From Cubamyces lactineus (taxonomy: Eukaryota > Basidiomycota > Agaricomycetes > Polyporales > Polyporaceae): a DNA stretch of 64,000 nt. The stretch spans positions 186,001-250,000 of the forward strand of contig JACDTU010000009.1 in assembly GCA_022376465.1 (NCBI GenBank), read 5' to 3'. Below are positions 11,265 to 21,787 of the stretch, piece after piece. The notes under the pieces are model-generated. The model was not told where the DNA came from. It saw only the letters and a list, made by a program, of their open reading frames with translations, and made no database searches. Each line of letters opens with the position of its first letter. Positions within the stretch are counted from its first letter, which is position 1. Position numbers and translations under genes: made by a program.

Positions 11265-12349
11265 ATCCTTCAGTCGTATCCAGACGAGTCAATCTCTAGT
11301 TTGTTCAGAGCTACGTCAGCCAAGGACACCAGAGGCCGCTGAGATGGCTGTGAGAGAAGTCGCAAGGCGACGCAGGCGGAGGGCGGGGGAGAGGGCCAGG
11401 ACCAGGCCGCGAGAGATGTCCGCTCGGATGATGGGCGCTTAGCGATGTATGCGCTCATGACACAGCTGCCGGACTGCGCCGAACCGGGCCCAGGCTCCGA
11501 ATGCAGGCAGCCAGTCCTTCTCTTCCCATTTGGCCACCAGAACTTGCACAAGTTACCCGTACGTTTCGCTTGTAGCTATAGCTAGTGTTTGCATAACCCT
11601 AGGCATGGCCCAGTCAGATACCCATATTCCATCACGGTGAGCCAACTAGCTGCGATAGTCACCCAAGGGTAAGCCTAGGCCCTACAAGCGAGCTTGCAAA
11701 CTTCGTCCTTGCATTTATTTTGCAACACGCACAATCTCCGGGGTATGTACTCCACATTACCTATTGATATTGTTATTCTTGTATTTATGGTCATTATCTC
11801 GGTGTATAGACTGCGAATCACTCATGATACTGTCATTAATCGTACAGACGTAGACTGCGACCGCCGACCTTGAGCTTGACGACTAGGGAGCGTAACATCA
11901 CCTCCCGACGACCAACTAAATTCAAGTCAAGCTCATCATGGAAGCCGCTTCTCCAGTATTGCCAGTACTATTGAAGGCGGCAAGTTCAGGAGCAACGCAA
12001 GACGATCACGTCTGCACCTATCATACGGCCTAGTAACCGGTATCCCTACATCGTGCCATGCTATATATTTGCAGCTAATTGGCACAAGGTACAAGCTGTC
12101 AGGGCACCGCATTCTTCGGTGAAAAGATGACCGCTCGACAACGCTTTGAGCGCAGAGGAATCTTGTTCAATCAAGGCAATCCAACGTGGTTTTCCTCTTC
12201 CACAAGGTCATTAGCCGGTCTGATGCTGATGTCCTGTGGGCGACGTCCGTACCTCGGCATATCTGTCGAGTTTCTATATGAACGACTCACGCAGAGAGCC
12301 TACGTGCCCTTGCATCACTTGACCCCTGCAACCACATCTAGCTCACAGC
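11265..12349. other. Intergenic between divergent genes
   Basis: This is the shared upstream region of the YTP1-like gene (leftward) and the GNAT gene (rightward). The part next to 11264 is purine-rich and the middle (11550-12050) is relatively AT-rich. No coding exon or RNA gene is recognised. Confidence 0.5.
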
Positions 12350-13451
12350 ATGGGTATGATTTCAGACGACTCTAAGATTGTAGAAGATAGGCCAAGGTAT
12401 GCGACGCTCGCCTGCGAGGTCGGAAATTCTGGCGAACGACAACAAATCAAAGTAGCGCCTATGAGATACGGTACGTCTTGGAACGCCTCTGGACTGTAAC
12501 CAATACCTTTGCTAACAGTTGCGCCTTGCAGGTGAGATACCTAGAAGCGCAGATTCCATGCACAGAGCGTTTTCAAGCAATCCTATCACGGCGTACAACC
12601 GGGTACCACATTCACCCTGCGATGTGCCTCCAACAGTGCTGACGTGTCGCTGTCGCCCTCTCAGGCAGTTGACACCGCGCCGTTCCTTGATGCACGTTGG
12701 AGGATCAGACAGAACATGACCCTACTGGACGCGGTCATCCGAGGTCGCGTGTTGTCCGTCAACCAGGGCGACGCGCTTCTCATCTAGTCAGTCTCAATCG
12801 GTCTAATTGCTCTCCCGCGCTGCCCTGGATTGGCCCGCTGACAAATTGTGCAGCGGGGCTCCCGGCAACAACCAAACCAGCAGAATATACAACTTCTTCT
12901 TCAATATACTACAGCGATTCAACACTGACGAGCTCAACGCCGTAAGTGTCATACTAAGTGAACTGTTTGGCCCGTCACAGCGAACCAACCCCGTGCATTC
13001 ATAGAGGAAGAGCGAGTTCCGGATAAAGATCCAGAGAATGGTTCAGGCCGCTTTTGGTGAGAAGGCCAAGGATATGTACTACATCCACATATTGGGGACA
13101 GCCCCGGAAGTGCAAGGGCGCGGCTACGCATCGGCTCTGGTGAATGCAGTGACAGCAATGGTAGGTCCCGCCATACGACGACCCGTATCCGTGTATCCTT
13201 GACAGTGTCTGTTAAGGCCGACGCCGAGGATCGCGACACCTGGCTGATCACAGCGGATGCAATCCCATTTTACGAAAGACTTGGGTTCGTGGTAGTACAA
13301 GAGGACACTCTCGGAGCGGAAAATCCAGCATGGAGCAGCAAGCCTGTTCCGATTTGTATCGTGAGTTCGTCCCGTGTCCGAGAACGGACGGCGCACCTTT
13401 ACCAGCCTATTGTAACAGATGCTACGTACACGCAAGCGTTGTGACACTTAG
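12350..13451 (+). CDS. GNAT-family N-acetyltransferase
   Basis: Exons 12350-12470, 12532-12602, 12665-12786, 12854-12941, 13005-13160, 13217-13360 and 13419-13451 give 244 residues with every phase matching. The acetyl-CoA binding motif A is clear near residue 170: MYYIHILGTAPEVQGRGYASALV (pattern Q-x-x-G-x-G/A as QGRGYA). The late motif B region reads AIPFYERLGFVVVQEDTLG. Upstream, RSADSMHRAFSSNPITAYNR and the aliphatic FFFNILQRFNTDEL segment match a mushroom subfamily of GNATs that acetylate unknown small molecules. The substrate cannot be told from sequence. The first exon and the last 11 codons (MLRTRKRCDT) are the least certain because they are little conserved. The ATG chosen is the first in the open frame that leads into the conserved block. 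Confidence 0.8.
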
Positions 13452-14002
13452 ACGTAGATTTCATCCAACCATCTCATCCGTCTTACCCAGAATATGTGCG
13501 AACAGATGCCAACCTCTTGTACAGTGTATCAACGCTCAGTGGCACTTTCACCGTATCGAGGATTCGACGACGATCCGGACTAGGCTACGACAAGATGTTC
13601 CTAACATGCTCCTGTTGATGTCCAGTGGAAAGATGCCGAGAGTGTGACTACTGGCCATGACATCCCTTTGCGACCGGCCACCGTCTAGTACCAGTCAGCA
13701 CGTTCAACGCAAACAGACGAATGTTTTGCACAGTGCATTGTTACATGTAGCTTCCACCTAGACAGTGCTTGCTCTTTCCACTACGAACCCCAATGAGGAG
13801 GTATTAGGTCGTCGGTGCACTTGGTATCCAGGCAAAGACGAGAATTCCAGTAGACACGATCCAGTCTTCGTGAGCACTCACAGCCGTATGCTACTAAGAG
13901 GTATCACGACGCAACACTTCATTGGGTAGGAAAGCGCGCATTAGAGTGCACTACTAGCATATAAGAGCATTGTGAGTGGGACCCTGGTACTCCAGCCCGG
14001 GC
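13452..14002. other. Intergenic, convergent gene ends
   Basis: The 3' flanks of the GNAT gene and the first RING gene meet here. No coding or RNA signal is seen. Confidence 0.5.
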
Positions 14003-15190
14003 CTACGCTTCCTCTGGGGACAGCATCCAACCTCCACTGAACACCGACCCCGACCGAGTCCTTCCTGCGCGCGTAAACAAGGCCCGGCCCTCAGGAACTC
14101 TGTCTCGAGGGGAGAACATGTCCACTACCGGGAGTCCAGGGCGTTGCAGGCCAGAGTTCGAGCCTGCGCTAGAGCTCAAATCGGAGGAACGAATGCCGCT
14201 TCTGCCGCCTCCGCGCGCATGTTCGCTATGATCTTCATCCTCGTCTTCGTCGCTGTCAAAATCACGCCTAGCGCGTGTCATCTGACGCGTTTCAATCCGC
14301 TTCGAAAGGTCAAAGGGGGATCCGAGGAGCCGTGGACGCTTCGGGATGCGTAGGATGGGCCGAGGAGCAGAGATTCCTGATGGACCGGCAGCATCGTCTT
14401 GCTCAGGCACTGCAGGCAGGACAAGCGAATCCGTGCTGGAGGAAGCGCTATACGAGGTGTTATCCAGTGAGGCCTGGCTACTCGTGCGCTTCATGTGGGT
14501 CGCGGACGCAGACGCCGAGGCATTGTCGTGGCTACGTTGATAAGCAACGGCAAACATGAAGAAAATAATACCAAAACTTACAATGCCTTTAGCGTCTTGT
14601 ATCTGCCCTTCACATTCTCATACTTTTTGCGAAGGTCCCGTAACTCGCGGTGGAGACGCTCCTTCTCGAGGCGTTCGTCGCGCTCGCCCTGTGCGTGGAT
14701 TTGGCTGGCCCGAATTGCGGCCTCGCATCGGTCCATAAGGGTCGCCCTATCCTCGACGAGTGCATCGATTTTCTCCGTCAGACGCGCGACTTGAGCACGG
14801 AGCTCATGTTGGGACTCGAGGGAGGCGCCCCCGTTCGGAAAGATGAAGACGCGGCGAATGCTCGGAAGAATGAGTGTGTGGTATTTCTTCGGTACGAAAC
14901 GAAGGTCGGGTATCGCTATAACGCAAGTCCAAGCATAAGTATGTGAAGACATTCAACGTGTATTTCGACAAACCTATGGTGAATGGGGCTCTGCACGTGG
15001 GACAAGACGCGTTCATAGCATCCGCGCTAGCCTCAATGTAGGCAGTAAGGCACGCTTCGCAACAAAGGTGGCCTAATTCCATGTGAGCTCTAGGATCAAG
15101 CAAACTATGAACAGATGAGATCGTACCACAAGGTGTGCAGACAGGGATCTTGAGTTGTTCGAGGCAGATTCCACAGGTGAGAGCGTCCAT
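14003..15190 (-). CDS. RING finger, coiled-coil protein (paralog A)
   Basis: Exons 15190-15127, 15072-14974, 14915-14582 and 14531-14003 give 341 residues. A C3HC4 RING finger fills residues about 6-50: CGICLEQ, CTPCGHLCCEACL, CPTCRAPF. It implies an E2-binding ubiquitin ligase. After a linker (LRFVPKKYHTLILPSIRRVF), residues about 90-165 form a charged coiled coil (QHELRAQVARLTEKIDAL, EKERLHRELRDLRKKYENV). The C-terminal half is Ser-rich, acidic and basic by turns (DSDEDEDEDHSE), and probably disordered. The first intron splits the Gly codon of the zinc ligand motif CG|H in phase 1. The RING gene at 17087 has an intron at exactly the same place, which indicates common ancestry. Substrate unknown; nuclear location is possible from the basic patch RIPKRPRLLG. 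Confidence 0.87.
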
Positions 15191-15967
15191 CTTGATGTGT
15201 TGTTGAGAAGAAAAAGAGAGGTATCCAGTCCGTCGCAGACGGACGCGTCAGTAGTTGATGGAGAGAGACAAGGAGCGGACGACGCGACGCGCGAGCAGAG
15301 ACTCAGAGGGGGCTAGGGAGACTAGAGGCGAGGTTAAAGGCGAAGCTCAACAACCGCGTACTCAAACGCCTTCGTGAACGCGATCACGTGCTGTGACAGT
15401 CACGACGGCCGCCCCGCTCGGCCGTCGCGTGCGTCGGCATTCTGGCGGGCTGCGGGCAATCTACCTCGCTTTGTCTTCATCCGCCTTGGCTGTGCCTGTC
15501 CTCAGTGGTGTGCGCAGCCGTTGCCTATCTGATGGCTAATTCACTTCGGATCACTTCGTTATTTATGTTAACGTTGGCGAGAACGGCTTTACTCGAATTA
15601 CCACCTTCTCCATGAGTTCGTGGATTAGTGCCAATGCTCGGAACTCAGGACTCCAAGCGGTACTATGGCAAGACTTGTTCGATCACCAGTTGGTATACTT
15701 GCGTCGCAATGCAAGCTTAAGAGAGACCCGAGAGGATGTCCATCCGATGCATATTGCAACGCCGGGCGTATGAATTGAACCTTAACGGTAACAGTCCGTT
15801 GCAAACCGGTAATCGTTTCACCGTCCTTCCATCGTACGACGACTCTGTCTACGAGCACAGCACTTACTCAGAGGTTTAAAGGTAACTACATCCAGTAATG
15901 CACGAATCACCGCCATGAGCTAGACTGATTCGTTCCCATCTTCTAAGGTATAATCAGGAGGATCAAT
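15191..15967. other. Upstream region of RING gene A and BTB relic
   Basis: This lies between the minus-strand RING gene and the plus-strand BTB relic. It includes a GC-rich stretch (15380-15480) just upstream of the RING gene. No gene is recognised. Confidence 0.45.
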
Positions 15968-16630
15968 ATGCCGCAACCCCTCGGCGATTCGCCAACAGCC
16001 CCCTCGTGTCCTAACTTGAGTGGAGAGTTGGAAGGACCCGAGTCAAATGTCGCCGAATCTTTCGAATCGCTTCTTGCGCCTTCGCCTTTCGACAGACCGG
16101 CGAACTTGGTACTTCGCTCTTCGGATGGCTACAAGTTTCACGTCTCTGGCGGACGCATCTCCCGTATTCGCCGACTTGTTCAGCATCCCCCAGCCCCGCG
16201 TTAGTCCTGATCAACATGCCAAAGACATCGCTCAAAGCAATACACTCATCTCCGGATCCTCCTCCAGACCAGACGACACTGAGCTCCAGTCGTCGGTCAT
16301 CGATATTTTAGAAGATATGCAGACGCTCGACGCGCTGTTGCGTATCATATACCCGCTTTCCACCATCCCCGAACCTTCCTCATTGGAAGTTTTCAAACGC
16401 ATTGCACAGGCCGCCCATAAATATCAGATGAACTATGCAACGACTGCACTGATCCCCCTGATGCGTCACTTTTCACGACTTAAACCTCTCCGCGTGTACG
16501 CTTGGGCGGAAGATACAACATGCTAGCGACCGCGCAACAAGCATCCCTCGACTTCTTGCGGGTCTCAGACTCGTTGACCTACGTTGACGAGCTCACGGAT
16601 ATTAGAATGCTCTCAGTACGGACTGTCAGC
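15968..16630 (+). pseudogene. BTB/POZ-domain gene with two frameshifts
   Basis: The N-terminal frame reads FDRPANLVLRSSDGYKFHV, the usual start of a mushroom BTB domain. At about 16140 the homology jumps from frame 2 to frame 3 with no room for an intron and continues SLADASPVFADLFSIPQP, DILEDMQTLDALLRIIYPL, VFKRIAQAAHKYQMNYA and LKPLRVYA. At about 16505 it jumps again (GGRYNMLATAQQASLDFLRVSD). The residues expected between KFHV and LADASPVF (HK plus about two) are missing, consistent with a small deletion. After about 16600 the usual C-terminal region decays. BTB proteins of this family act as Cul3 adaptors or transcription partners; this copy probably makes no full protein. A sequencing or assembly indel is the alternative, but two independent shifts plus loss of residues favour a relic. 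Confidence 0.75.
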
Positions 16631-17086
16631 GTCTGCAGGTACTGTGCGTCCGTTGACCTTATGTGCTCTGCATGTGAGGATGATGAGGACATATGCATCG
16701 ACATGGGCGACCACGTTAGCAATCCTCTGCACATCTCGGCGGCGGCGGTCTCATGTCTTCGCGGATTGTGTATCTGGTTAAAACCATGAGGGTACCGCGC
16801 GGCCAATCGGAGAAACTGGTTCTTATTACGCGTAGTCTGGCATACAACAGTGCTTCGTGGATAACAGTTAGGGTGTATCTCCTGGCATGCCGCATGCATG
16901 TTGTAAGACGGGGGCGCGATCACGTGCATTGTGGGCGGCCAGTCGGAGCGACGCGACGCGTTGTTGATCATATGCCACCATCATCTCTGTCGTGATTCAC
17001 CTACATACCATCCAAGCTATAGAGACACCACTCATATGATCAAATCTCTGCGACTGTAGGCTGAGGACTAAGCGCAAACTGTTGAG
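16631..17086. other. Degenerate 3' part of BTB relic and RING-B promoter
   Basis: A weak continuation of the BTB relic may extend to about 16790. The rest is the promoter side of the second RING gene. No clear gene. Confidence 0.4.
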
Positions 17087-18625
17087 ATGAGCGCGTTTCT
17101 GTGCAGCATCTGTCAAGATCATTACGCTTGTGATAAGTTGCGCTGCCTTCCTTGTGGTGCGTACCCATGCCTACTTGGTGGAGTGTGGAGAGGTCATTAT
17201 GTATGTCGTTGACAACTGAGATTACGCGTAGGCCATACGTTCTGCGCTTCATGCATCGACCGCTGCTTCCAAGTAGCGACCAACAACAGGCGCAGAACTT
17301 GCCCATGTCCTACGTGCCGCACCAGCTTCCGAGCCTCAGATCCCCACCCCATTTACCTCGATGCCGGTGACTCTCTATCTCAAGCTGGGCCGTCAAACGG
17401 CCAAGCCGGTGGTCGTCCATGTCACACACATGTGGCACACCAACGTATACAAGCAGCTATACGGGAGGTCAACAAGATCGAGAAAGACCTCCGACATCAG
17501 ACCGTACAGAAGGCCGCTCAGGAGATTGACAAGGCTGCCGAGTTTATGGACAGCGAACAGGACTGTCTTCTGGTAGGTCCTAACATGCCGCCTGCCTGAC
17601 ACAGGCTGACTGTCAGCGCCTGCATTGATAGGATCTCGTCACGGCTGTGGCGGCACGATGGCGCGGAATGCTCCCTACTTTTGCGCAGTTGGCTGAGAAG
17701 CGCAACGAGGTTCTCGCTCTGAAAGAGAGACTGCGCGAAACGGAGGCTGCGCGGAAGGCAGCCGTCTCCGAGACCGCGAAGGCCGAAGAGATCGCGGCAA
17801 ATGCAGTGCACACGACGGAAGTCGTTCACAAGGCACTGGGAGAGACGAAGGGCGAGATGGAGGCATTGCGATCCAAGCTAGAGCGGCTTGAGGAATCGCA
17901 CAAGGCAGAATTGGATGCCAAGCAACAGGTGCTTAGTCGGCTTCACGACACTCTGAAGGCGTTGAAGGATAAGGTACGTTCCAGGGCTTGCTCCTATGGC
18001 AATCTTCAGACTCACATTGGTATGGGCGTGTAGGAGAGCAAGCAGAAAGAGGAGATTGAGCGGCTGCGCAAAGAGGTGCAATGCAATGCCGAACTTGTGC
18101 GGGAAGCCAGGCAGATACAGTCTCAGGGAATCCCTCCAGAGCCGGATGTGGCGCTCGACGACCAAGCTTTCATTTCCCCCGAGTCTCAGGTAGGGACCTC
18201 TCTGCCTTTTCGACGGTACCTCGCAGCTTAATTCGCTTTAGACTTCTTACAGTCAATGGGTGGGCTCCGAGGCGACCTATGAAAGGGTTCCTGTAAACGC
18301 ATCACGCAAACGGAAGGGCTCCGAAGACGAGCTCGTTGTCCTTGGCGATGACGAAGAGTTACCGGACGAGGCACAGCATCGTCGTCATCGCGTATCGTCC
18401 ACTTCACTCCCAAAGAGATCCGCAGGCCTTCCCGTCTCGAGGGCCGCTGCGCCACAACCACCTACCTTTACGTCTGACTGGGGGCTGGAACGTCCGCAAC
18501 AGAAGAAGTTGAAGGGCTCCAACGCTCCAATCACACCAACCTTTCCAATCGTGTTGGACCGCAAGGGTCGACCGTTGAAAATCGTCCAAGTTGGGTCGAA
18601 TAGGAAGTTCGATAGTAAGTCATGA
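17087..18625 (+). CDS. RING finger, coiled-coil protein (paralog B)
   Basis: Exons 17087-17156, 17232-17572, 17632-17973, 18034-18189 and 18242-18625 give 430 residues. A RING finger occupies residues about 6-55: CSICQDHYACDKLRCLPC, GHTFCASCIDRCF, CPCPTCRTSF. Residues about 90-305 are predicted coiled coil (EKRNEVLALKERLRETEAA, KSKLERLEESHKAELDAK, KQKEEIERLRKEV). The C-terminal 125 residues are polar and carry basic motifs that could be nuclear localisation signals (NASRKRKGSEDE, QQKKLKG). A ubiquitin-ligase role follows from the RING. The first intron lies at the same codon and phase as in the RING gene at 14003-15190. The frame ends at a TGA that overlaps a strong donor-like GTAAGT at 18614, so an extra 3' exon cannot be excluded. 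Confidence 0.87.
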
Positions 18626-19364
18626 CTCCTCCCAGCTCTGTACATAGTGCATAGTCCGCGCAAGAATGTGTGTAGAAACCCATGTCGATAACTCTTGGTC
18701 TCGCACGTTGTCCCTTACTTTGCACTGAATACTCAGCATTAGCCGTCCTTGAGCTTGCTGTTCCCACGATAGAACCGTCGTTACATCCCACCTGTCAGAT
18801 CCTGGCCGACTGGCAGATCTGCAAATGGGTTCCTGGAAGCTAGCACTAGTGGGCATCTACAACGTTCTGTTCCATTGCGACGCGAGGCGGTGCAGAAGCC
18901 ATCGACAGCGTCTTTCACGACAGTATACCGTAACTCGCTGGCATACGCACGTAGAGCTCATTAGCGTGACTTGGACGGACCTTCGAGTGGAATGTAGCTC
19001 GACTTTAGGGACCCCAGGCTCGTTGACCTCAGCGTCATGCGCCAAACGTAGTACACTACGCAATCGCCATGCAATGATCAGATGTCCAGCTGGTCAAGCT
19101 GTCTCAAAACCCAGATCATGCCGCAGTGGAGAACGTCTGCTTCCATCTCGCGAGGAGGGCGACCGCTGTGTTGCGATCGTGGGAAAGCGTGATACCGCCC
19201 AACGAGCTCGGCGAGCACAGCGTTCCCGACGCTAAACATGACACTGCCGTCGCTCCGTCACCGTGCTTGACCACTCGACACCACCACCGTACTCCACCTC
19301 GGACGGTACGGACGACGAACACTCCTTCTCTCTCCGCTCCTTTGCAGCTCTCTGTAACAAGTAA
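18626..19364. other. Intergenic, tandem plus-strand genes
   Basis: Upstream region of the coiled-coil protein gene. Several short frames occur on both strands, but none is convincing. Confidence 0.5.
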
Positions 19365-21096
19365 ATGTCCAGTGGACCTCATCTAGCTACCCCGCTGTCC
19401 CCACCTCGCCCCACCTCTCGGCCATCCTCAAGAGGCTCAATTCGATCCGCAGGACGCTCTTCCAGTCCGAGTGTATCACTAGGAGACGACACTGGTACGT
19501 ACCGCCTCGCCTACACACGACGTACCGGACGGCGCTGATAGACACCTGCATGCAGTGGCCATCCGGCATCAGATGTCCACATTGAAGCATAACATCCGAC
19601 ACCAGCAAGCCCAACTCGCCGCTCTCGAGAAAGAAGTCCTCCGAGGCCCGCGCCCGTTACCACCAGGCATCTTCAACTCGCCCCCAATGTCCCCCGCCGA
19701 ACTTGACGCTGCCACACCCCCAAGCTCGTTCACGCCCAGGATCGCGCGCCGTAGCAGCTATGACGCGCTGCAGGGTCTAGCAGGCCCCGACTCAAGTCTG
19801 CCGCTGCCTCGGCGAGATAGCGACCGCAAGCTGTTTGGGGAGGAGAACGGCATCCGAGAAGGCATCCCGACGCCTTCAGGATCGGGGAACCGCACCTCGA
19901 GTCCGACACGGACATTGAGTCGTACGTCCAACCCAACTCTTGCATGTCGATAAAACTGTAACGCAGTGTACACCGTCAGGCATACCCGTCTCATCTGTGG
20001 GTGCGTAATGCCAGGGTCTATCGATTGCAGTGTTCATCCGGCATAACGCCTGCGCGGATCAGCTGACGGTCAGTCTTCAGGGAATGCTCGTGCGCTCGCA
20101 GAGGAGGACGTTGGAAACATGTCGCAATCGAGTCACCATCTCTCCGTATCGCAGTCGTCAATGGGCGGCTCATCTCCGCGGCGGGCATCATTCGCGCCTG
20201 GGAACACAACTAAGGTTCTCGCGGACCTGCAGGCGGGCGTGCTAAACGCGAAGAATGCGCTAGAGAATACGAAGGCGCAGTTGCGTGTGAGCCAGCGGCA
20301 GGTGTCGCAGCTGACGCGACAAACGGAGGACTTGAAGGAGGTGCGGGAGCGGCTGCGCTTGGAAAACGAGGGCCTGAACAACGTCGTCGCTCGAAAAGAG
20401 CGTTTGCTGCAAGAGGTGTGAACCATACTACTATCTCTGAGATGACTTCCCTGAACCCTTGTTATTAGGTTTTGGAGCGGGCGCGAAAAGCGGAGGCAGA
20501 AGTCGTGTCGCTGAAGGCCCAGCTCAAGAACGAGACCAGCACATCAAAGAAGACGATTCGCGACATGGAGGCGTCTCTCACAGAGAGCACGGCGCGAACA
20601 CAGAAGGCGGAGCGGGAGTATGTGGTGCTTCGAGACTCGCTGAACAGGCTTGTCGAGTCGTTCAAGACGGATGCGGTGAACCTGCGGGAGGAGATGCACC
20701 GTCGAGAAGAAAAGCTGAAGAGCGAGGCGGAAGAGATGGGCCGCAAGTACCGACTGCTACTAGAACAGATCAAGAAAGAGCGGGAGGAAGGTGGGGAGGG
20801 CATCGGCGAGTTGCGGCGGCTGACGCGGGAAAACGAGCGGATAGGCAAGGAGATCGAGGAGGGCCTTCGGGAAGAGATGCGGCAGCTGAGAGCAGAGGTC
20901 GACCGGTCGACGAAGGAGAGCGAAGAGGCGACCCAGACTGCAAAGTACGCTTTTGATTCTGCACCTGGCAAGCACGTATCTATACTGAATTGCAATGTTT
21001 GCCAGAGATCTTGCGGCGGAACTGGGTCGGCTACGGAGGCTTATGCGACAAGCTGGGGCCGCCGCAGCGCAGGCCGCAAACAATGGACCTTCATGA
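19365..21096 (+). CDS. Long coiled-coil protein, She3-like by annotation habit
   Basis: Exons 19365-19494, 19556-19921, 20081-20415, 20469-20944 and 21006-21096 give 465 residues. The N-terminal 130 residues are Ser/Pro-rich (SPPRPTSRPSSRGSIRSAG, FNSPPMSPAELDAATPPSS) with many possible phosphorylation sites. A short coiled coil (HQMSTLKHNIRHQQAQLAALEKE) interrupts them. Residues about 190-450 are an almost unbroken coiled coil rich in Glu, Arg and Lys (VLADLQAGVLNAKNALEN through EMRQLRAEVDRSTKESEEA), ending AAELGRLRRLMRQAG. Mushroom proteins of this shape are often labelled 'SWI5-dependent HO expression protein 3', the mRNA-transport adaptor of yeast. The sequence itself shows only a scaffold or dimerisation role. 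The second intron is longer than usual (159 bases). Confidence 0.78.
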
Positions 21097-21787
21097 CTTC
21101 CTCTATCCACATCTTGTCTCGCTATTCAACGTTCACCGCACACTCTGTTTTCCACGTGTACTTTTCGGCCAAGTCGCTTTGCTGTCTAATGTTATACCCA
21201 GGACACAGGCTCCTGACACCCCGATATTCAGGACACCAGGACATACTAATACTATCTTATTCATACATCGAATCGCCTGGACTCACAACCCAATGCCCGG
21301 ATGGATACAAGGTATTTGATGTGTAGTATGAACTCGTCGATTGCTTGCGATGCGTAACGCCACAAAGTCGAAGTGGTACGGTTATGGATCGTTTGGGCAC
21401 AGTGGCCCAGCGAGCGGCTCCAGTCTACTGTACTCCCGCGTACTACGTGTGCCTGTTGGTCTCAAGTTCGCTCGGTACGCGCGGTAGAGGGGCCATGTGT
21501 TCCTCAAAGTCGTACCTCTCGATCTTGGCTTTTGTTCCAGACCTCTCGATTCTCGACAGGCTGCCTCACAGTTGCGCAACCTCGATGTGGGATTGTGCAA
21601 ATCGCCCCATTTGGATATCTCACGTGGAACAGGGCGTCACATTGCATGACACTGCCGGATCTCAGCCACAGAGCGCGTCTGGGCAGTATTTGAGGAGGCT
21701 CAAGGTCCGGAACCCGGGACAGCCCATTTCTTCCTCCTCCACGACCATCGTCTCATCTTTCTTTCACCGAAACTTGCTCCACGTAAC
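21097..21787. other. Intergenic, upstream of CBS gene
   Basis: The pyrimidine-rich tract 21725-21775, just before the cystathionine beta-synthase ATG, resembles a fungal core promoter. Nothing else is recognised. Confidence 0.5.

Noticed and set aside
20459..20956. Charged 165-codon frame overlapping the coiled-coil gene
   Set aside because: Alternative frame of Glu/Arg/Lys-rich coiled-coil codons. The in-phase exon model continues the heptad pattern instead.
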